Positions 48,829 through 60,795 of a stretch of DNA of 64,000 nucleotides are shown here, one piece after another. The DNA comes from Rostrohypoxylon terebratum (taxonomy: Eukaryota; Ascomycota; Sordariomycetes; Xylariales; Hypoxylaceae). The position numbers and the translations under genes were made by a program. The notes under the pieces were generated by a model. The model saw only the letters and a program-made list of their open reading frames with translations, did not search any database and had not been told where the DNA came from. Position 1 is the stretch's first letter; every line of letters begins with the position of its first letter. Location of the stretch: the NCBI GenBank assembly GCA_022497145.1, contig MU385955.1:1-64000 (forward strand), given 5' to 3'.

Positions 48829-51303
48829 CTATCTTACACCCATCTCCCTTAAGCAACTCTTCACAATTCCTACCGCTTCATCCATCACCTCCTCCCCGCG
48901 ACGCCAGGTATATAGCTTCACACCCTGTCTATCTAGCGTCTCCTGTGCACGCTGTAACCGGCGGCGCCACAAGTCAACTTTCTTGTTAACCGCGGCTGGT
49001 GGTGTGAGACTCCCCGAATTTCTGCCATAGCCATTTCCAGAAAACGTACCACTTGCCGCGGGCGGTAGCGCCTCAAACTCCGCTTCCGAGCCTTCTGTCC
49101 GGCGACGGTTCAAACCAAAGCTATTGCCGGATGGTCTAAGATGGGGGCTGGGGCTAGATCTTGCGGTTCCAGAACCCGATGGTGTAGCTTTGCGCCTTGG
49201 TGGCGGTGGCGGCGGCGGAGGGAGCAGGGTATTTTTCGACGTGTTCGAGCTCGAGCTGTTTGTGGATTGGCCATTGCTTCGTGTCTTTACTAATGCCATT
49301 TGCTCCATTGCCCTCGTTTGGTCGCCTGATCTCTGCATTTGCGCTAGCGGGCTCGGTGTTAGCGATTTGCTACTGCCATTCGGCTGGCTGGCTTTCCGTG
49401 GCGCTGGTGGCGGAGGCTTCTTGTTAGCTATGTCTCTAGTATTGCTATCCTTAAGTATTGGACCGGCCGGCGTGCTCTGCAGTGAGCTAGGCTTCATGGG
49501 TTTGGGTGGTGGCTTGCGCGCTAGCAGATCTGTAGGTCTAGACACTACCTTTGAGTCCGAGTTGACCTTTCGGAGCGGTTCTAGCGGCGGATCTTCTGAG
49601 AGATCTATTAGGTCGCCTATTGCGGGCTGGATCCGGGGTTTTGGCGTGGTTCCTATTCGAGTGTGTGGAGGGGGTCTCCCAAGAGAAGCATCACTTTTAC
49701 TGATGCCCATCTCAGAAAACTTCCGATGAATCCCGGAGTCAAAATACCCTGTTTGCTCGGGCGTCGTTACATCGCGAATGAAAATTGCAGCAATCCTTCC
49801 TGGATTTGCAATCGCTAGTTCGGTGTATACCTCGAGATCTGCCTCGCCGCTATCACCGACTAGCAGAAATTTGCGCTCTGGAAAATCCCTCAAGATCCTT
49901 TCCAAGGTGCCCTTCTTGCGCTCGGCGACGGGCTCAAAAATGCCCTGAAGGACGCCTGTATACTGTTTTAAGTGCAGCGAACCCGGCGGAAGACCCGCTA
50001 GTTTGAAAAACGTGGCTAGGACTGGGTATAGTTGCCATGGGCTATTTGAGCAATAATGCACACGCACACCAAGATCGTGTAGTGCACCATACCAGTCTTG
50101 AACACCGTCAACTGTTAGATCATGCAAATCACGTGCAAACGTATTTCGAAAAACCTCCTTAGTACCCAGCGCGATGTTAGACCGCTTGACTGTATCATCG
50201 ATATCAGAGATGAGGCTGACTCCCTTGGGCTCGATGATCTGCACAGGTTCTTCACATGAGATGTCCTCGCTCACAAACACGCGTACGTGCGTTGGTACGA
50301 AGTCGAGAGGTACCCTTGCTGAGAAGTGCCCTGCATCGTTAGTCATCACAGTACGTGATTGGGCTTGCGATCCATTGTAGAAGAAGAGTGTAATGGGTAG
50401 TTGAACTAGCGGTGTTGTCAGAAATGGCGCAATGCGGGCCATTAGATTTGCGTTTGCAACTGCAAGTTCGACATCTGTAAGCTCAGTGCCCGCCGCCGTG
50501 TTTGTACGTCCCCTAAGAATGGGAGACGTAGGCGCCGAAGGAGGTGACCGGCTGCCATTCTGAGATTGTTGGCGTAGGCGTCGTCCGCTTCCTTCGGCAT
50601 CAGAGCTCTCGTCTTTTGGCCGTTCACTGTATTTTCCCCTTTGTGCAGCTTCTTCTTCGGCCTTTCCTCGGCGCTCGATTTCCCTTGCTTCTCGTGCTAT
50701 GTTTTCTTGCTCGCGTTCCTCCTCGTGTCTTTGGTGTATTTTTCCTAAGGAAGGTTCTGGACTAGGCGATAAATCGGGTTGTTGCGCTCTTGGAACCGGT
50801 ATACCGCTCAGTTGTCTTGCCAACCCAATCCATAGTCTGTTTGTTCGCGTCATTGGCCCCTTATGAGGGTTGTATATCCAGCCTCGGACATCCACGTCTA
50901 CAATTGCCTTTTCATCCTCGTGTCGTGACCATTCGTTCGTCCAGTATTCCTGCTCATCCATGCCTACGGTGGAAGTGGGGGGCGGTCCTCCCGGACTTTC
51001 GAACTGCCTAGGTTTGACCCTAACGTGCCTCTTCGCGTACGTTGGGAACAGAACCATCTGTTCGTTCCCCTTCGTCACGAAAGCCACGTCGGGGAAGGAT
51101 CCTGGTATTGTGATATTGGACGTATCAAACTCTCCTGATCTTGTTTGATTATATGATTCCCTGATTTCATTCACGGCTGTTGTGGTAGCTCTATACATGC
51201 TGCCCGCCATTGCTGCGAGCTTCTTTCTCCTCGCGCCCCTTTCGCGTCCGCCATCGGCACCGTAATTCCCGCTACCAACACCATTTTCAAGCATGTAATT
51301 CAT
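48829..51303 (-). CDS. App1-type phosphatidate phosphatase (actin patch-associated)
   Basis: Lipid phosphatase of the App1 family, 824 residues from the first in-frame ATG. The catalytic region has DIDDTVK (the DxDxT nucleophile motif), LGVRVHYCSNSPWQLYPVL, and LLVGDSGEADLEVYTELA, all diagnostic. N-terminal to it are a beta-rich module and a charged stretch (EEREQENIAREAREIERRGK). C-terminal is a long Pro/Ser-rich tail with polyproline and PxxP sites suited to SH3 proteins of actin patches. The 5' end is unresolved: the same frame stays open to about 51619 with conserved-looking residues (LFPHSLRERYRERVLGFRLD) but no ATG, so an upstream exon or a non-AUG start is likely. Cytoplasmic, housekeeping. 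Confidence 0.88.
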   Translation of the reverse strand: MNYMLENGVGSGNYGADGGRERGARRKKLAAMAGSMYRATTTAVNEIRESYNQTRSGEFDTSNITIPGSFPDVAFVTKGNEQMVLFPTYAKRHVRVKPRQFESPGGPPPTSTVGMDEQEYWTNEWSRHEDEKAIVDVDVRGWIYNPHKGPMTRTNRLWIGLARQLSGIPVPRAQQPDLSPSPEPSLGKIHQRHEEEREQENIAREAREIERRGKAEEEAAQRGKYSERPKDESSDAEGSGRRLRQQSQNGSRSPPSAPTSPILRGRTNTAAGTELTDVELAVANANLMARIAPFLTTPLVQLPITLFFYNGSQAQSRTVMTNDAGHFSARVPLDFVPTHVRVFVSEDISCEEPVQIIEPKGVSLISDIDDTVKRSNIALGTKEVFRNTFARDLHDLTVDGVQDWYGALHDLGVRVHYCSNSPWQLYPVLATFFKLAGLPPGSLHLKQYTGVLQGIFEPVAERKKGTLERILRDFPERKFLLVGDSGEADLEVYTELAIANPGRIAAIFIRDVTTPEQTGYFDSGIHRKFSEMGISKSDASLGRPPPHTRIGTTPKPRIQPAIGDLIDLSEDPPLEPLRKVNSDSKVVSRPTDLLARKPPPKPMKPSSLQSTPAGPILKDSNTRDIANKKPPPPAPRKASQPNGSSKSLTPSPLAQMQRSGDQTRAMEQMALVKTRSNGQSTNSSSSNTSKNTLLPPPPPPPPRRKATPSGSGTARSSPSPHLRPSGNSFGLNRRRTEGSEAEFEALPPAASGTFSGNGYGRNSGSLTPPAAVNKKVDLWRRRLQRAQETLDRQGVKLYTWRRGEEVMDEAVGIVKSCLREMGVR

Positions 51304-52570
51304 CTTACCCGAAGTAGCCCTTGACCCATCCTTCGTACGCTTAACACTGGGTGCTGGTATGCCGAGAAGTAGCCGTCGCACGTGGTCGACAAGACGCGAT
51401 TCCTCACGGCGACGGCGCTGACGGGCAAGAATAAAAGAATATATGCGACTCTGGATACGGTGTTTATAAAAGGGCAGTGTATCGAGGCGAAAGCCAAGGA
51501 CGCGCTCGCGGTAACGTTCGCGTAGGCTATGCGGAAACAGGTATTGTAAGAGGGATCGCTTATGGTGGGGATGCGGTCGCGGAGTTAGGAATCGTCGGGG
51601 AGGAGCCAGTTTGAAGGATTAAAAAAATAATCGGGTGTGGCTATATAATATAATCGTAACGAAACGAGGACCGCGTTCTTTTCCAGCCAAATACATGAAA
51701 CTAGGTATATATACACGTAAATGTAGTCGTACTATACATACCTATGTAAGGTACAGGGTATATTGAAATCTCATTGCAGCTCGCTGCTTATGACGATCGA
51801 AACGTGACGGAACTTCATCCAGGTGGTTTATGTCTTTGGAAGATGTCTCTGGAAAATTGAGAGACTGAAAAGCCAACGAGGCAGGAGAATTGAGCGATGA
51901 CCAATAAAACTAACACATGGTATATAAACTTAAGGGGGGAGAATTGAAGAAGGCACTTGCGACACACAAGATTCTATCAGATGACTTCCTTGCGTCCATC
52001 GCGATTGCAGGTGTAAAAAAAAAGTTGGTGCTTATGCCTTGTGCCATCAAGTCTAACCCGGGGGAGGTGGAAGGCAAGACAGCTGGAGCTCCATAGAGCC
52101 ATGGAGGGAGGGCTATTTCGCTATTTCTGCTATTTTGGTGGGGGCTGCGCACTGGTGACATCAGCTAAGAACTCCGACAGCCCCGGACCAAACAACCTGA
52201 CAGCCCGAGATACATATCATGGATCCCTGTCCTTGTTTTGCGCGGCACTGACAAAGTTCATACCGTTCAGGGGTAACATTTTGTGCTGCCAATTATTAAA
52301 TGTGTATCAAACAACTTATCAAAGTATATTAATATTCAGTGCTGTTCTGCTCTGAATTACACGTCATTCTCATAAGTCATAGGATACCTCCCTAGGTGAG
52401 TAGATACCTCGGCAGTCTCTCAGCTTTATTGATGACTGCTTCCGATTAACAGGCTAGGTAGGTAGTAGGTAGTAAGGCATTGGTAAGGTGCTAGGTATTT
52501 AATGCCGAACATATCACAAGTATCGTTAAAAGGGACAAGTCTCAGTTCAATAAGATTACCACCTAACGGA
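51304..52570. other. App1 upstream frame and spacer
   Basis: 51304-51619 is an open extension of the App1 frame without ATG. 51620-52570 holds no supported gene, with a TAGGTA-type patch at 52453-52475. Confidence 0.5.
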
Positions 52571-54887
52571 CTATCTCTTCTTCGCCCTCCCAGTACTCGA
52601 TGACTTTTTCCTCTTGTCGTTCTTGAAATTCAGAACGGCCCCCTTCCCCGCCCTCTCGGCGGAGCCCTTCTTCCACATGCCTTCAGCACGAACGGACTTT
52701 GCGTCCAACTTCTTCTTATCCTTATTGCTAAGTTTTCCATTCCCTTTCTTTTTCAGGGACTCCCTGAGCCCATTCAACTCTGTCCTACCAGCTTCTTTCG
52801 CCTTTTGCTTGTCATGCTGGGTTTCGAACCACGTCCGCTTCGGCCGTGCCTTGATCTCGTCTTCGTGGATCACCATGTTCTCTCCTTTCTTGATTTCCAT
52901 CTCTACCTGCGCCAACTGTTTCTCCTCTTTTTCTTCCTTGGCGATAGCCTCTATCTCGTCTGCCATTTCATCGATTTTAGCTTGCCATTTATCAGCGTCA
53001 GCCGGGTCAATGATCAAGCTACTGATTTTAGCCCCCTGCGCCTTTCCTGCCTTGACTGCTGCCTTGACTACTTTTCGATCTGGCTCTGCGGCAAGGGTGA
53101 TAGCAACACCCGACCGTCCAGCTCGGGCAGTACGTCCTACACGATGAACGTAGATCTCGAGAGTTTGAGGCCCTTCGTAATTGATGACCGTATCTACGCC
53201 CTTGATATCAAGACCTCGAGAAGCTAGGTCGGTAGCAAGTAAGAATGAGACTTTGCCATCGCGGAAAGACTCGACGCTAGATATACGCTGCATCCGGTGA
53301 GAAACTAGAAATTTGACAGTATTGAAGACAACTTACCTGCGCTTGGTTCATGCTCCCGTGTAATTCGGCACAGGGTAGGTTGAAGAGAGCAAAAATAATT
53401 CGAGCACGATGCGCTTCCTTTTTTTGTCGGAAAAATATGATGACTCGTTCCGTATGCATTGTTTTGCAAATATGTATCAGGTAGCCCATTCTTTTTTCTT
53501 CTCGGCCCGGCCTTAACCTAACAAATTTTTGCTCTAGCTTGTCGTTCGTTTTCCTCTGAGAGTCTACCATCACTCGCACTGGTTTGTTAAGACCGGCGCG
53601 GATGAGGCGATCGACGGAAGAGGTCATAGTTGCCGAGAAAAGCATCGTTTGACGAGACTTAGGCAAGGTAGTGAGAATTTCGTTCAGCTCATCAGCGAAA
53701 CCGTCCTCCAACATTCGGTCTGCTTCATCGAGGACCAAAATCTCTACAGTGTCGGTCGAAAAGCTGGCCGAATTGCGCATGTGATCAATAAACCGACCTG
53801 GAGTTGCGATGATAACATCGGGTCGCAGACGCAATTCCGCTTCCTGGACTTTCAAGCTCAACCCACCTACCGCCAAACAAAACTTGATGTCCGTGTGGCT
53901 AGCAAGCTTGGTAGCAACTGCGTGACACTGGATGGCAAGCTCTCGAGTAGGCGTCAAGATGACAACACGGCTGGTAGGGATCTTATTCGGCCGATATAAC
54001 AAACGTTCCAGGATGGGGACAACAAATGCAGCAGTTTTTCCAGAACCCGTGACGGCACCACCAACTAGATCCTTCCCTTCCAGCGCAAGCGGTATTGTCT
54101 TTGTTTGGATCGGAGTAGGTTCATTAAAGCCAACAGAATTGAGACCACGCAGAATAGGTCTAGAGAGTGACATGTTCTGAAAGGATGATTTGCCCTTCTG
54201 TTTTCCCGCTGACCTTTTCTCCTCGGGCGCGAAAAAGGCTGCTCTTTTTGCGGCTTCCTCGGGATCTTCCTCGTCGTCGGAATCGTCTGATTCGATAGCA
54301 TCATCGGGATGGTTGACCGGCGTTGCGACGGAATCGTTGTCGGAAGCATCGCCTTCTTCATCTTCTTCGCCTCGATCCGGCTCATCTTCTGGAGCGTCCC
54401 CGTCTGACTCTTCGTCCGAAGCAGCACCCATACCGAACCCATCTGCAGCTAGGACTTGGTCGTCTTCGTCGTCGAATTCGATGTCTTCATGTAGATCATT
54501 GTTGCCAGCGTCATCCGTGACCTCTCCTTTATCACCTCTCCGTCTTCGCACGATTTCGTCAACATCGACTATTCTTTTTGAAGCATTTCCGGTTACCCCC
54601 TTCTTCGCGCCGTCGAAGCCCCAACCGTCGAAATCTTCTACTCTAAAGTCTGTAGTAACGTCTTCTGCGAATTCGAAATCGGAATCCATAGCGCCGTCGT
54701 CTTCGTCTTTTTTGCCCCAAATACCATTTTCGTCGTTGTCGTCTAGCCTTGCAGACTTTTTGTTCTTCTTTGCCCTTTTCTTTGGTGGGCTTGGCTGGGA
54801 AATTTCTTCCTCCTCTCCTTCATTCGGGAGCTCGTCATTGTCGGATAGAGTATAGATAAAATCGTCGACCTTACGCTTGGAAGACAT
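52571..54887 (-). CDS. DEAD-box RNA helicase, Drs1-type (ribosome biogenesis)
   Basis: ATP-dependent RNA helicase of 755 residues from exons 54887-53337 and 53287-52571 (49-base intron, gtaagt donor, tgcag acceptor). An acidic N-terminal third (EEDEEGDASDNDS, DDSDDEEDPEEAA) precedes the core. Motifs: Q motif with GFNEPTPIQ; motif I GSGKTAAF; Ia PTRELAIQ; II DEAD in LDEADRML; III SAT in LFSATMTSS; VI HRVGRTARAGR. The basic C-terminal tail (KKSSSTGRAKKR) suits nucleolar location. Drs1 works in 27S pre-rRNA processing for the large subunit. The motif order and acidic/basic tails match; ordinary neighbour of App1, unrelated to the pathway. Confidence 0.95.
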
Positions 54888-55628
54888 ATTAGGCTGTGTC
54901 GTGTTATATTCAACCTTTTTTTATGGGCAACCCAACCTTGGTGCAAGATCAAGGGTCGAATTCAATTGGATATCCCAAATTTCATCGCTCAATGTTGAAG
55001 CTGTAATATTTAGGAAAAAAAAAGAAGATAAACGGATTTTTTTTCTTTTTTGCCGGGCGGTAAGGGTCGAGTAGCCCCACTTGGCTGCTCCAATCCCACC
55101 AAGTATCAGTGTTTCGTGTAAGTCTATTGGCTAGAATAACCTTAACACAATAGATCCACTATGGGCATTTAGTAGGATATCCATTGTATTGTACACTATT
55201 CGTACTTTGTAGGTGCTCTAGAGTCTAAGCCTCTAATAGGGCTACCATTAAAAATAATTACAGGCTATGTAGTACCTGGGGCTGCTGGGGCTACGTCCCT
55301 GAAGACTCCTAACCGTGCTAAATGCTCACTGACTGCTCACTATCTCCACATCCACCTTCATCTCCTAAAGGTCCATCTATCGGTGGTCCGACAAGTGGTC
55401 TCGTCCTTTTTGTCACGAGCATTTCCATCCCAACTTGCCGAAACTCAGTAGTCCGGATCCATCTACGTATGCGGCGACGGGATCTAGTCCAGCGATGATT
55501 ATCGCGGCCGTACTGCATTGGTTGTTCTGGCCTATTCCAGGGAACATCGCGGGATACGTAAGGCATCGGTCCATATGGCCTGGTCCATGAAACGTCGATA
55601 TTGTCGTAAAACCCCTCCGCCTTAGGCA
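54888..55628. other. Intergenic, with possible kinase-gene 3' extension frame
   Basis: Promoter region of the helicase and 3' region of the kinase-like gene. A 123-codon minus-strand frame at 55318-55689 overlaps the end of the kinase frame in another phase (see the finding at 55318-55690). Otherwise nothing recognised. Confidence 0.4.
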
Positions 55629-56887
55629 CTACCCTATTCCTATGTTGTTCCTCAGCCGCTCTCCAGAAAATATTTTTAATAAATTCCATATCGGTGTTAC
55701 AAAGTCTCTGTACACATCTAGCTCAACAGCCCTATCTTCTTGATCATCCCACTCAAATTCCTCCAAAAGTTGGATAAGGTCGTCAGAATATTGTGGGCCT
55801 GGATTACGTCCATTGATGGCGATGAGTCGCCTGCTTTCTGGACGGTGAGCCCATCGCTGAGATTCATCTTTTTGTTGGCCTTCGATGGGCGCCCTGGGTA
55901 CCGGCCGTTCGTCCTCGGGAAATTTAACATGCGTCATGCACAAGCTACGCAGAACACAGCCAACCTGATATATATCCTCCCATTGATTTAGTTCTTTATC
56001 GTTCGGAAATTTCTTGGATGGTCGTAAAAGAGCCGGGGCGTCATTTCTCATCGCCATATCACCATAGTCGCACAATACGACTCGCGGGAATGCGTTTTCT
56101 GGATTATCCCAAGAATTGACCTCGCCTCCTCGAGCTGGAGCGTAATCAAGCATAATATTTTCCATGGTTATATCTCGATGATAAATCTCTACCCAGTTAG
56201 GTGCATTTGCCGGCTCCGGCCGCGGCTCAGTTCCGTCTAGCTGGGCTGGGGTCAGGTCGGGATATACGACACCGTATCGCAAATATAAGAGAACCTTGCA
56301 GAGCTGGTGGGCAACGTGCCAGACGAACGCCCCCGGAACTCTTTTCTCATGGTGATAAAATGCATCTCTTAAGTTTTGTAGGTTACCACCATTGAGGTAC
56401 CTACACGGTGCGTGAACGACGACTGATTAGCTAGGTACGACTTACACTTATAAGACGGGGGATATAATATCATGTGGATTGAATCTTACTCAAAATACAG
56501 CTCATAATAAGGTCTACCATTGTCAGGATCATGACCGCTTCTCCAATACTCCATAGCAGGTAATTGCGGAATACGCGGGTGCCGGACCTGTACATGCGCA
56601 TGGTCTAAATTGGTAAACCTGAACTCGTTGGGGTAAGGGTGGCTGTAGTCCCAGCTGGATAGTGGTCGGCTGGCTGCCTTTTTATTCTCGAGCCTCTTCA
56701 CAAAATATAGTCTGTCGTTAGACACGGATTGAACAACATAAACCCTTTTTTTGAAAATTTGGCAGAGGATAAACCCTTCTTTAGCCATCTCGCTGGTATC
56801 AGCAGCATTGTCTCCCGCTCCGGTGGTCTCATAAGGAATCCATACGCCGACCTGTCCGAAAATAGTTTGGTTGCCGTTTGACGACAT
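55629..56887 (-). CDS. Protein-kinase-like protein
   Basis: 389 residues from exons 56887-56490 and 56400-55629 (89-base intron, gtaaga donor, gtgtag acceptor). The joining restores YYELYFEYLNGGNL, the hinge region of a kinase fold. A candidate ATP-binding lysine lies in LYFVKRLE. The catalytic loop YHRDITMENIML has the HRDxxxxN pattern. The magnesium-binding motif is DYG (LCDYGDMAM) in place of DFG. ELNQWEDIYQVGCVLRSLC is the F-helix region. The N-lobe is short and lacks a clear glycine loop. It resembles lineage-expanded fungal kinases of unknown substrate. The catalytic residues are present, so activity is possible. Confidence 0.75.
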
Positions 56888-57533
56888 AACTCATAAGTGT
56901 ATAAGACTATAAGTAGGCTTTCAATAGACGTAAAAACCATTGAATTCTTCTCCCTGAACGACCGATAGAACTGTTTAGTATTGACAAGGTATCTCACAAT
57001 TGTATTTATTATTTGCTGAAGGTTATCAGAAATAAGAAAATAAATTCTATCATTTAACTACATCCGTCAATAGAAAATTAGCTAAATACTTATCTGCCTA
57101 GTACCTACCTGTAGGAGGCATTTTAGGACGGGAACAGTCCAACTTGGAAGTCTTTGTCCATACGTCACAAGTGTATGGTAGTGATTGAGAAGGAAAGCAG
57201 GAGGACTCTACTATAGGGCGAATTACCTCGAACTAAACAAGGTCTACGCTTCACCTATCGCTTGATATTAAGTTTGAATATAGATACTGCCTTCCGCACA
57301 GTAGGACGAGGTGCCTTGGAAGGTACGTCCCTATGTGCGAAGTACCCGGTTGAACGGGTCGACCTCTGAGAGGCAATGGGATTGGTACGTCACCACATAG
57401 TAACTAGGTACCTAGCCGTAAATAAAACAGCAGGGTAATTATAACTAGGTATTCTTTACCAAATCAGAAAATACCTCTCAGGATTATCTATTACTATATT
57501 ACGCATTGTGTCACTGTGTCACTGTGTCGCTCT
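56888..57533. other. Intergenic
   Basis: 646 bases upstream of the kinase-like gene and downstream of the GH32 gene. A CACTGTGT short tandem repeat lies near 57510. No gene seen. Confidence 0.5.
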
Positions 57534-59459
57534 TCAACTCCTATCTGGCCAGGCGTCATATAGCCCCTCGTAAACCGTCACATCTCCGAACGTCACTTCA
57601 CCACTGCCGTCTTGGAAGAATCGAATTTCCCTAGAAGAATCATACCACGATCTAAGTACCAAGTTAGCGTTTTTATCAGATAAAAGATAGAGTAGGGGGA
57701 CTCACCGAGCCCAGGTGCTAATGGCAAATCGCCCATTAGCATGAACCTCGACGATAGAATTGTCCACCACGATAGTCAAGTTGAGAGTTTCCACAACTTT
57801 CTGCTTGCCTTCGACGATGTCAAATAGGCGTAATCGGCCATATTCGTTGCGAGAATCGATACCATCGGTGGTGAGGGCTGCGGCGCTGGTGTTTGTGCGG
57901 TCGATCATGACGGTCTCGTTGGAGAACTGATAGTAGATAGTCGTGCTCTCGTGCTCCGATGATAAGATTTGGAAACCGGCTTTCAGGTTGCTACCCCGGC
58001 TTGCTTGAGGGAAAGACAGAGTTGCAGTGATGACGTGAAACTTGCTTTGCGGCACGGTCTGGAAGCTCGTGGTACCTGGTGAGCTCGACGTCCGGCCAGG
58101 TTCGGTAAATGAAGTGCCGCCGGTGAGCTTAGCCAATGCTTCACGCGAAATCTCCTGCTTGAGGGTTTCTAATGTTACTATGCCGGAGTGGTTGCTCTTG
58201 ACACGCCATGACCCAGTCTCACGCACGAGCTCATTGTCAAAGACGTTGTTAATCTTCCCAACGCTTAGCTCACGAGGAAGCAAAAGCGCGCCTGTCCAAT
58301 TCTGCTGATTGGTCGGAAAGTCCAGGGTACCGTAGTAATCTCCAGTCAACCAGATGTAAGAGATGAAACGGTCAGGGGCGCCGCTCTTCTGTGAAGCTTG
58401 GGAGCGGGCGGGTAATTCTTTTCCGGCAGCAGCGTAAGCAGAATGTCCCCAATCAAGCTTGCCCGCCATGTTAGGCACGAACTTGACCTTCTGGCCACCG
58501 CATGTGGACACGACATTTCCCGCTGCCCATAGCATTTCGCGGAAATCGGAGACCTGAGGCACTATGGGGTCCAACGACCACTCCGCGCCCACAGTCGTGA
58601 ATATATCGCCGTTCGCATTGTACCCATGCTCGTCCAAGCTGAAAACATTGGCGACTTCGAAGTTGAATCCCCATCGGCCCGCCCAATCGCCGTTGCCCCA
58701 GGTCGAGTTGGCTGGCTCATGCCACCACTGGCCTAATTCTTCCCAATATTGGAAGTCGGGGTCGTGTTGACGGTAAAGGAACTGGCTAGGGCCTTCTCCG
58801 TGGACGCCTCCCGAGATGACAGTATACCATGTACCCGGGGCACTCTTCAGGTATGCGTCAAGCTTGCTGTTCTGGAACACGAAGGGATCGCGGAAACCTG
58901 TTACGTTGACTGCAAAGGGAGGGGAGGGGATGACCGGTCCCTGGTCTAGCTTAGTGAAGTTGTGGCCACCGTCGGTTGACACAGCCAGGGAATGCGTTTC
59001 GCTTCCTCTGGTATATGCAATTGTCCACTGAATTGGTAAATAGGAGATGGAGGCATAGAGTAGGGTAGGCATGCCATTGATGCCGTTAGGGATTACCGAC
59101 CCATCAAATACTGCGACAGGATCGTTTTTCCCGCCTGGTAATATGAACTGGGCTCCGTTTGCGTTGATATCCTTGTATGTGACAAGATCGTCTGTTGTTG
59201 CGCCCGCAGCGCCACTACCGTCATGTAAAAAGCCGACGTGGAAGAGTCCCGTATTGGGGTCCGTGTAGTGCATACAAGGATCGCCGATCTGCCCAAAAGG
59301 TGGGAGAACGTGGGCTTTTGGCCGCCACGTCTCAAAGAGGCTCGAGTTGGCAAGGGTCGACAAGTTTGGCGGAGCTGAGTTGTAGTCAATCTCTTGCCTT
59401 GCCGCGAGGGACCCTGCTAGGACAGCTGGGGAAAGCTTCATCTTGTCTTGAGCTGCCAT
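57534..59459 (-). CDS. Divergent GH32 glycoside hydrolase (fructosidase-like)
   Basis: 623 residues from exons 59459-57706 and 57651-57534 (54-base intron, gtgagt donor, cttag acceptor). The joining completes the GH32 C-terminal sandwich ending (ISTWARSWYDSSREIRFF). The five-bladed propeller begins with WRPKAHVLPPFGQIGDPCMHY, where the classical NDPNG nucleophile motif is changed to GDPCM but keeps the Asp. VTGFRDPFVF holds the stabiliser RDP motif. The usual WECPD acid/base motif appears as FNFEVANVF, retaining Glu but losing Cys-Pro. An alternative start seven residues in (MKLSPAVLAG) could serve as a weak signal peptide. Substrate (sucrose, inulin, levan or other) cannot be told. Confidence 0.85.
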
Positions 59460-60795
59460 TCACGCAGCTGGCGGTAAGATACGCTCGGAATCCTTACATT
59501 CATGATGATGCCGTGCGGTAGTCCTCTACTTATAGACAGTTGCGTCGAAATGGGTTCGGTCTTGCATTCGTATCTGCCCTAGCTTTTCCCCGCCACGAAA
59601 TCGCGTCGACATCAACAAACCTAGAACTTGGAGCTCGTGTGGAGATTTGCGGAGAAATTGGGCTTTGGGTCAGGTGGGACCAGGGGATAGAGGCTGGAGA
59701 TTCATTGGAGTCTTACCTAAATACTAGCTGTAGTAGTTATAGCTTCGGCCTTACTGGCGATTTCTAATATTTCTTTAGCTGGAAAATTCTTGTTAGTCCA
59801 TAAGCCATCGTGAAGACCCTGGAAGGCTAACGCAATTCCCCAAAACACAGTTTCTCCAAAACAAAACCCTTCAGACCGATGGTGAACGGATAATTCCGAG
59901 GCTACCAAGAGTAGGTAGACATAGCGATGATTCGAGGGTAAACTTGTCGCGACGAACTAGAATGTGCACATGATTTACTCCGTCTTAAAGGCTCTCTGTT
60001 CTTTGACGGCAACGAGGTTCCGCTCTCAGCTTCATTTGCCAATGATTAGATGATCAAAAAAATCTCACCAGGTATAGGCATCACTCTACGTGACCTAGAA
60101 CATTTCTGGATTTCACCTAAATCGTATTGTAGGTTCTAGCGATTTATAGGTAAGCTTTTAGTTGTATCCATGGATGCAAGCAAAAGAAAACACTAGGTAT
60201 TTACAAGGATGGGTACCTAGATCCAGAACTCTCACCCTAATTTTGACTATCTTAATCATTAATAATGGTCTGAGCATAACTACATCGCGTTCGGCAGAGG
60301 GTCGTATAGAATTTCTTATGGCTCGTAAGTACCTAGTGCATGTTTAAATACCTCGTAGGAGATGGTACCACTAATGACATCGAATTGCGAATGTGGAAGC
60401 TTATCCATTTTGAAGCAGCACGTCACGGCCCGCGACACATTGACTATGCGCCAACTTGAATACGACAAGCATTGCTTCAAAAGTTACCCTTATCGTCATC
60501 GACAGACACGCCTTTACTGACATGTTCATTTTAGCATGGCGAATGCGATTCGTTGCTGGCTAATGTGGAACAATCGAATATGAACCCTTTTCAAAGACAG
60601 CCACTATTAACAACAACCCCACCCTCACCTAAATATAATAGATCATAACATCGTGACATAGGTATTATTGTGGATGGAGTGTTTTCCACGCGTACGACAG
60701 AATATAACATATGAAAACATGGACAACTTTGGCTTAAATATAGACACCTCATATCCCATCCCACAAAATCGCAAGCCTCATGATTATATCCATTT
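59460..60795. other. Intergenic
   Basis: 1.3 kb between the GH32 5' end and the methyltransferase 3' end. Small frames (up to 75 codons) are not recognisable. Confidence 0.45.

Noticed and set aside
49124..49729. 201-codon plus-strand frame
   Set aside because: Antisense shadow of the Pro/Ser-rich tail of the App1-type gene; low complexity explains its openness.
52614..53147. 177-codon plus-strand Phe/Ser-rich frame
   Set aside because: Antisense of the Lys/Glu-rich helicase C-terminus.
54190..54855. 221-codon plus-strand Ser-rich frame
   Set aside because: Antisense shadow of the acidic N-terminus of the helicase (Asp/Glu codons read as Ser on the other strand).
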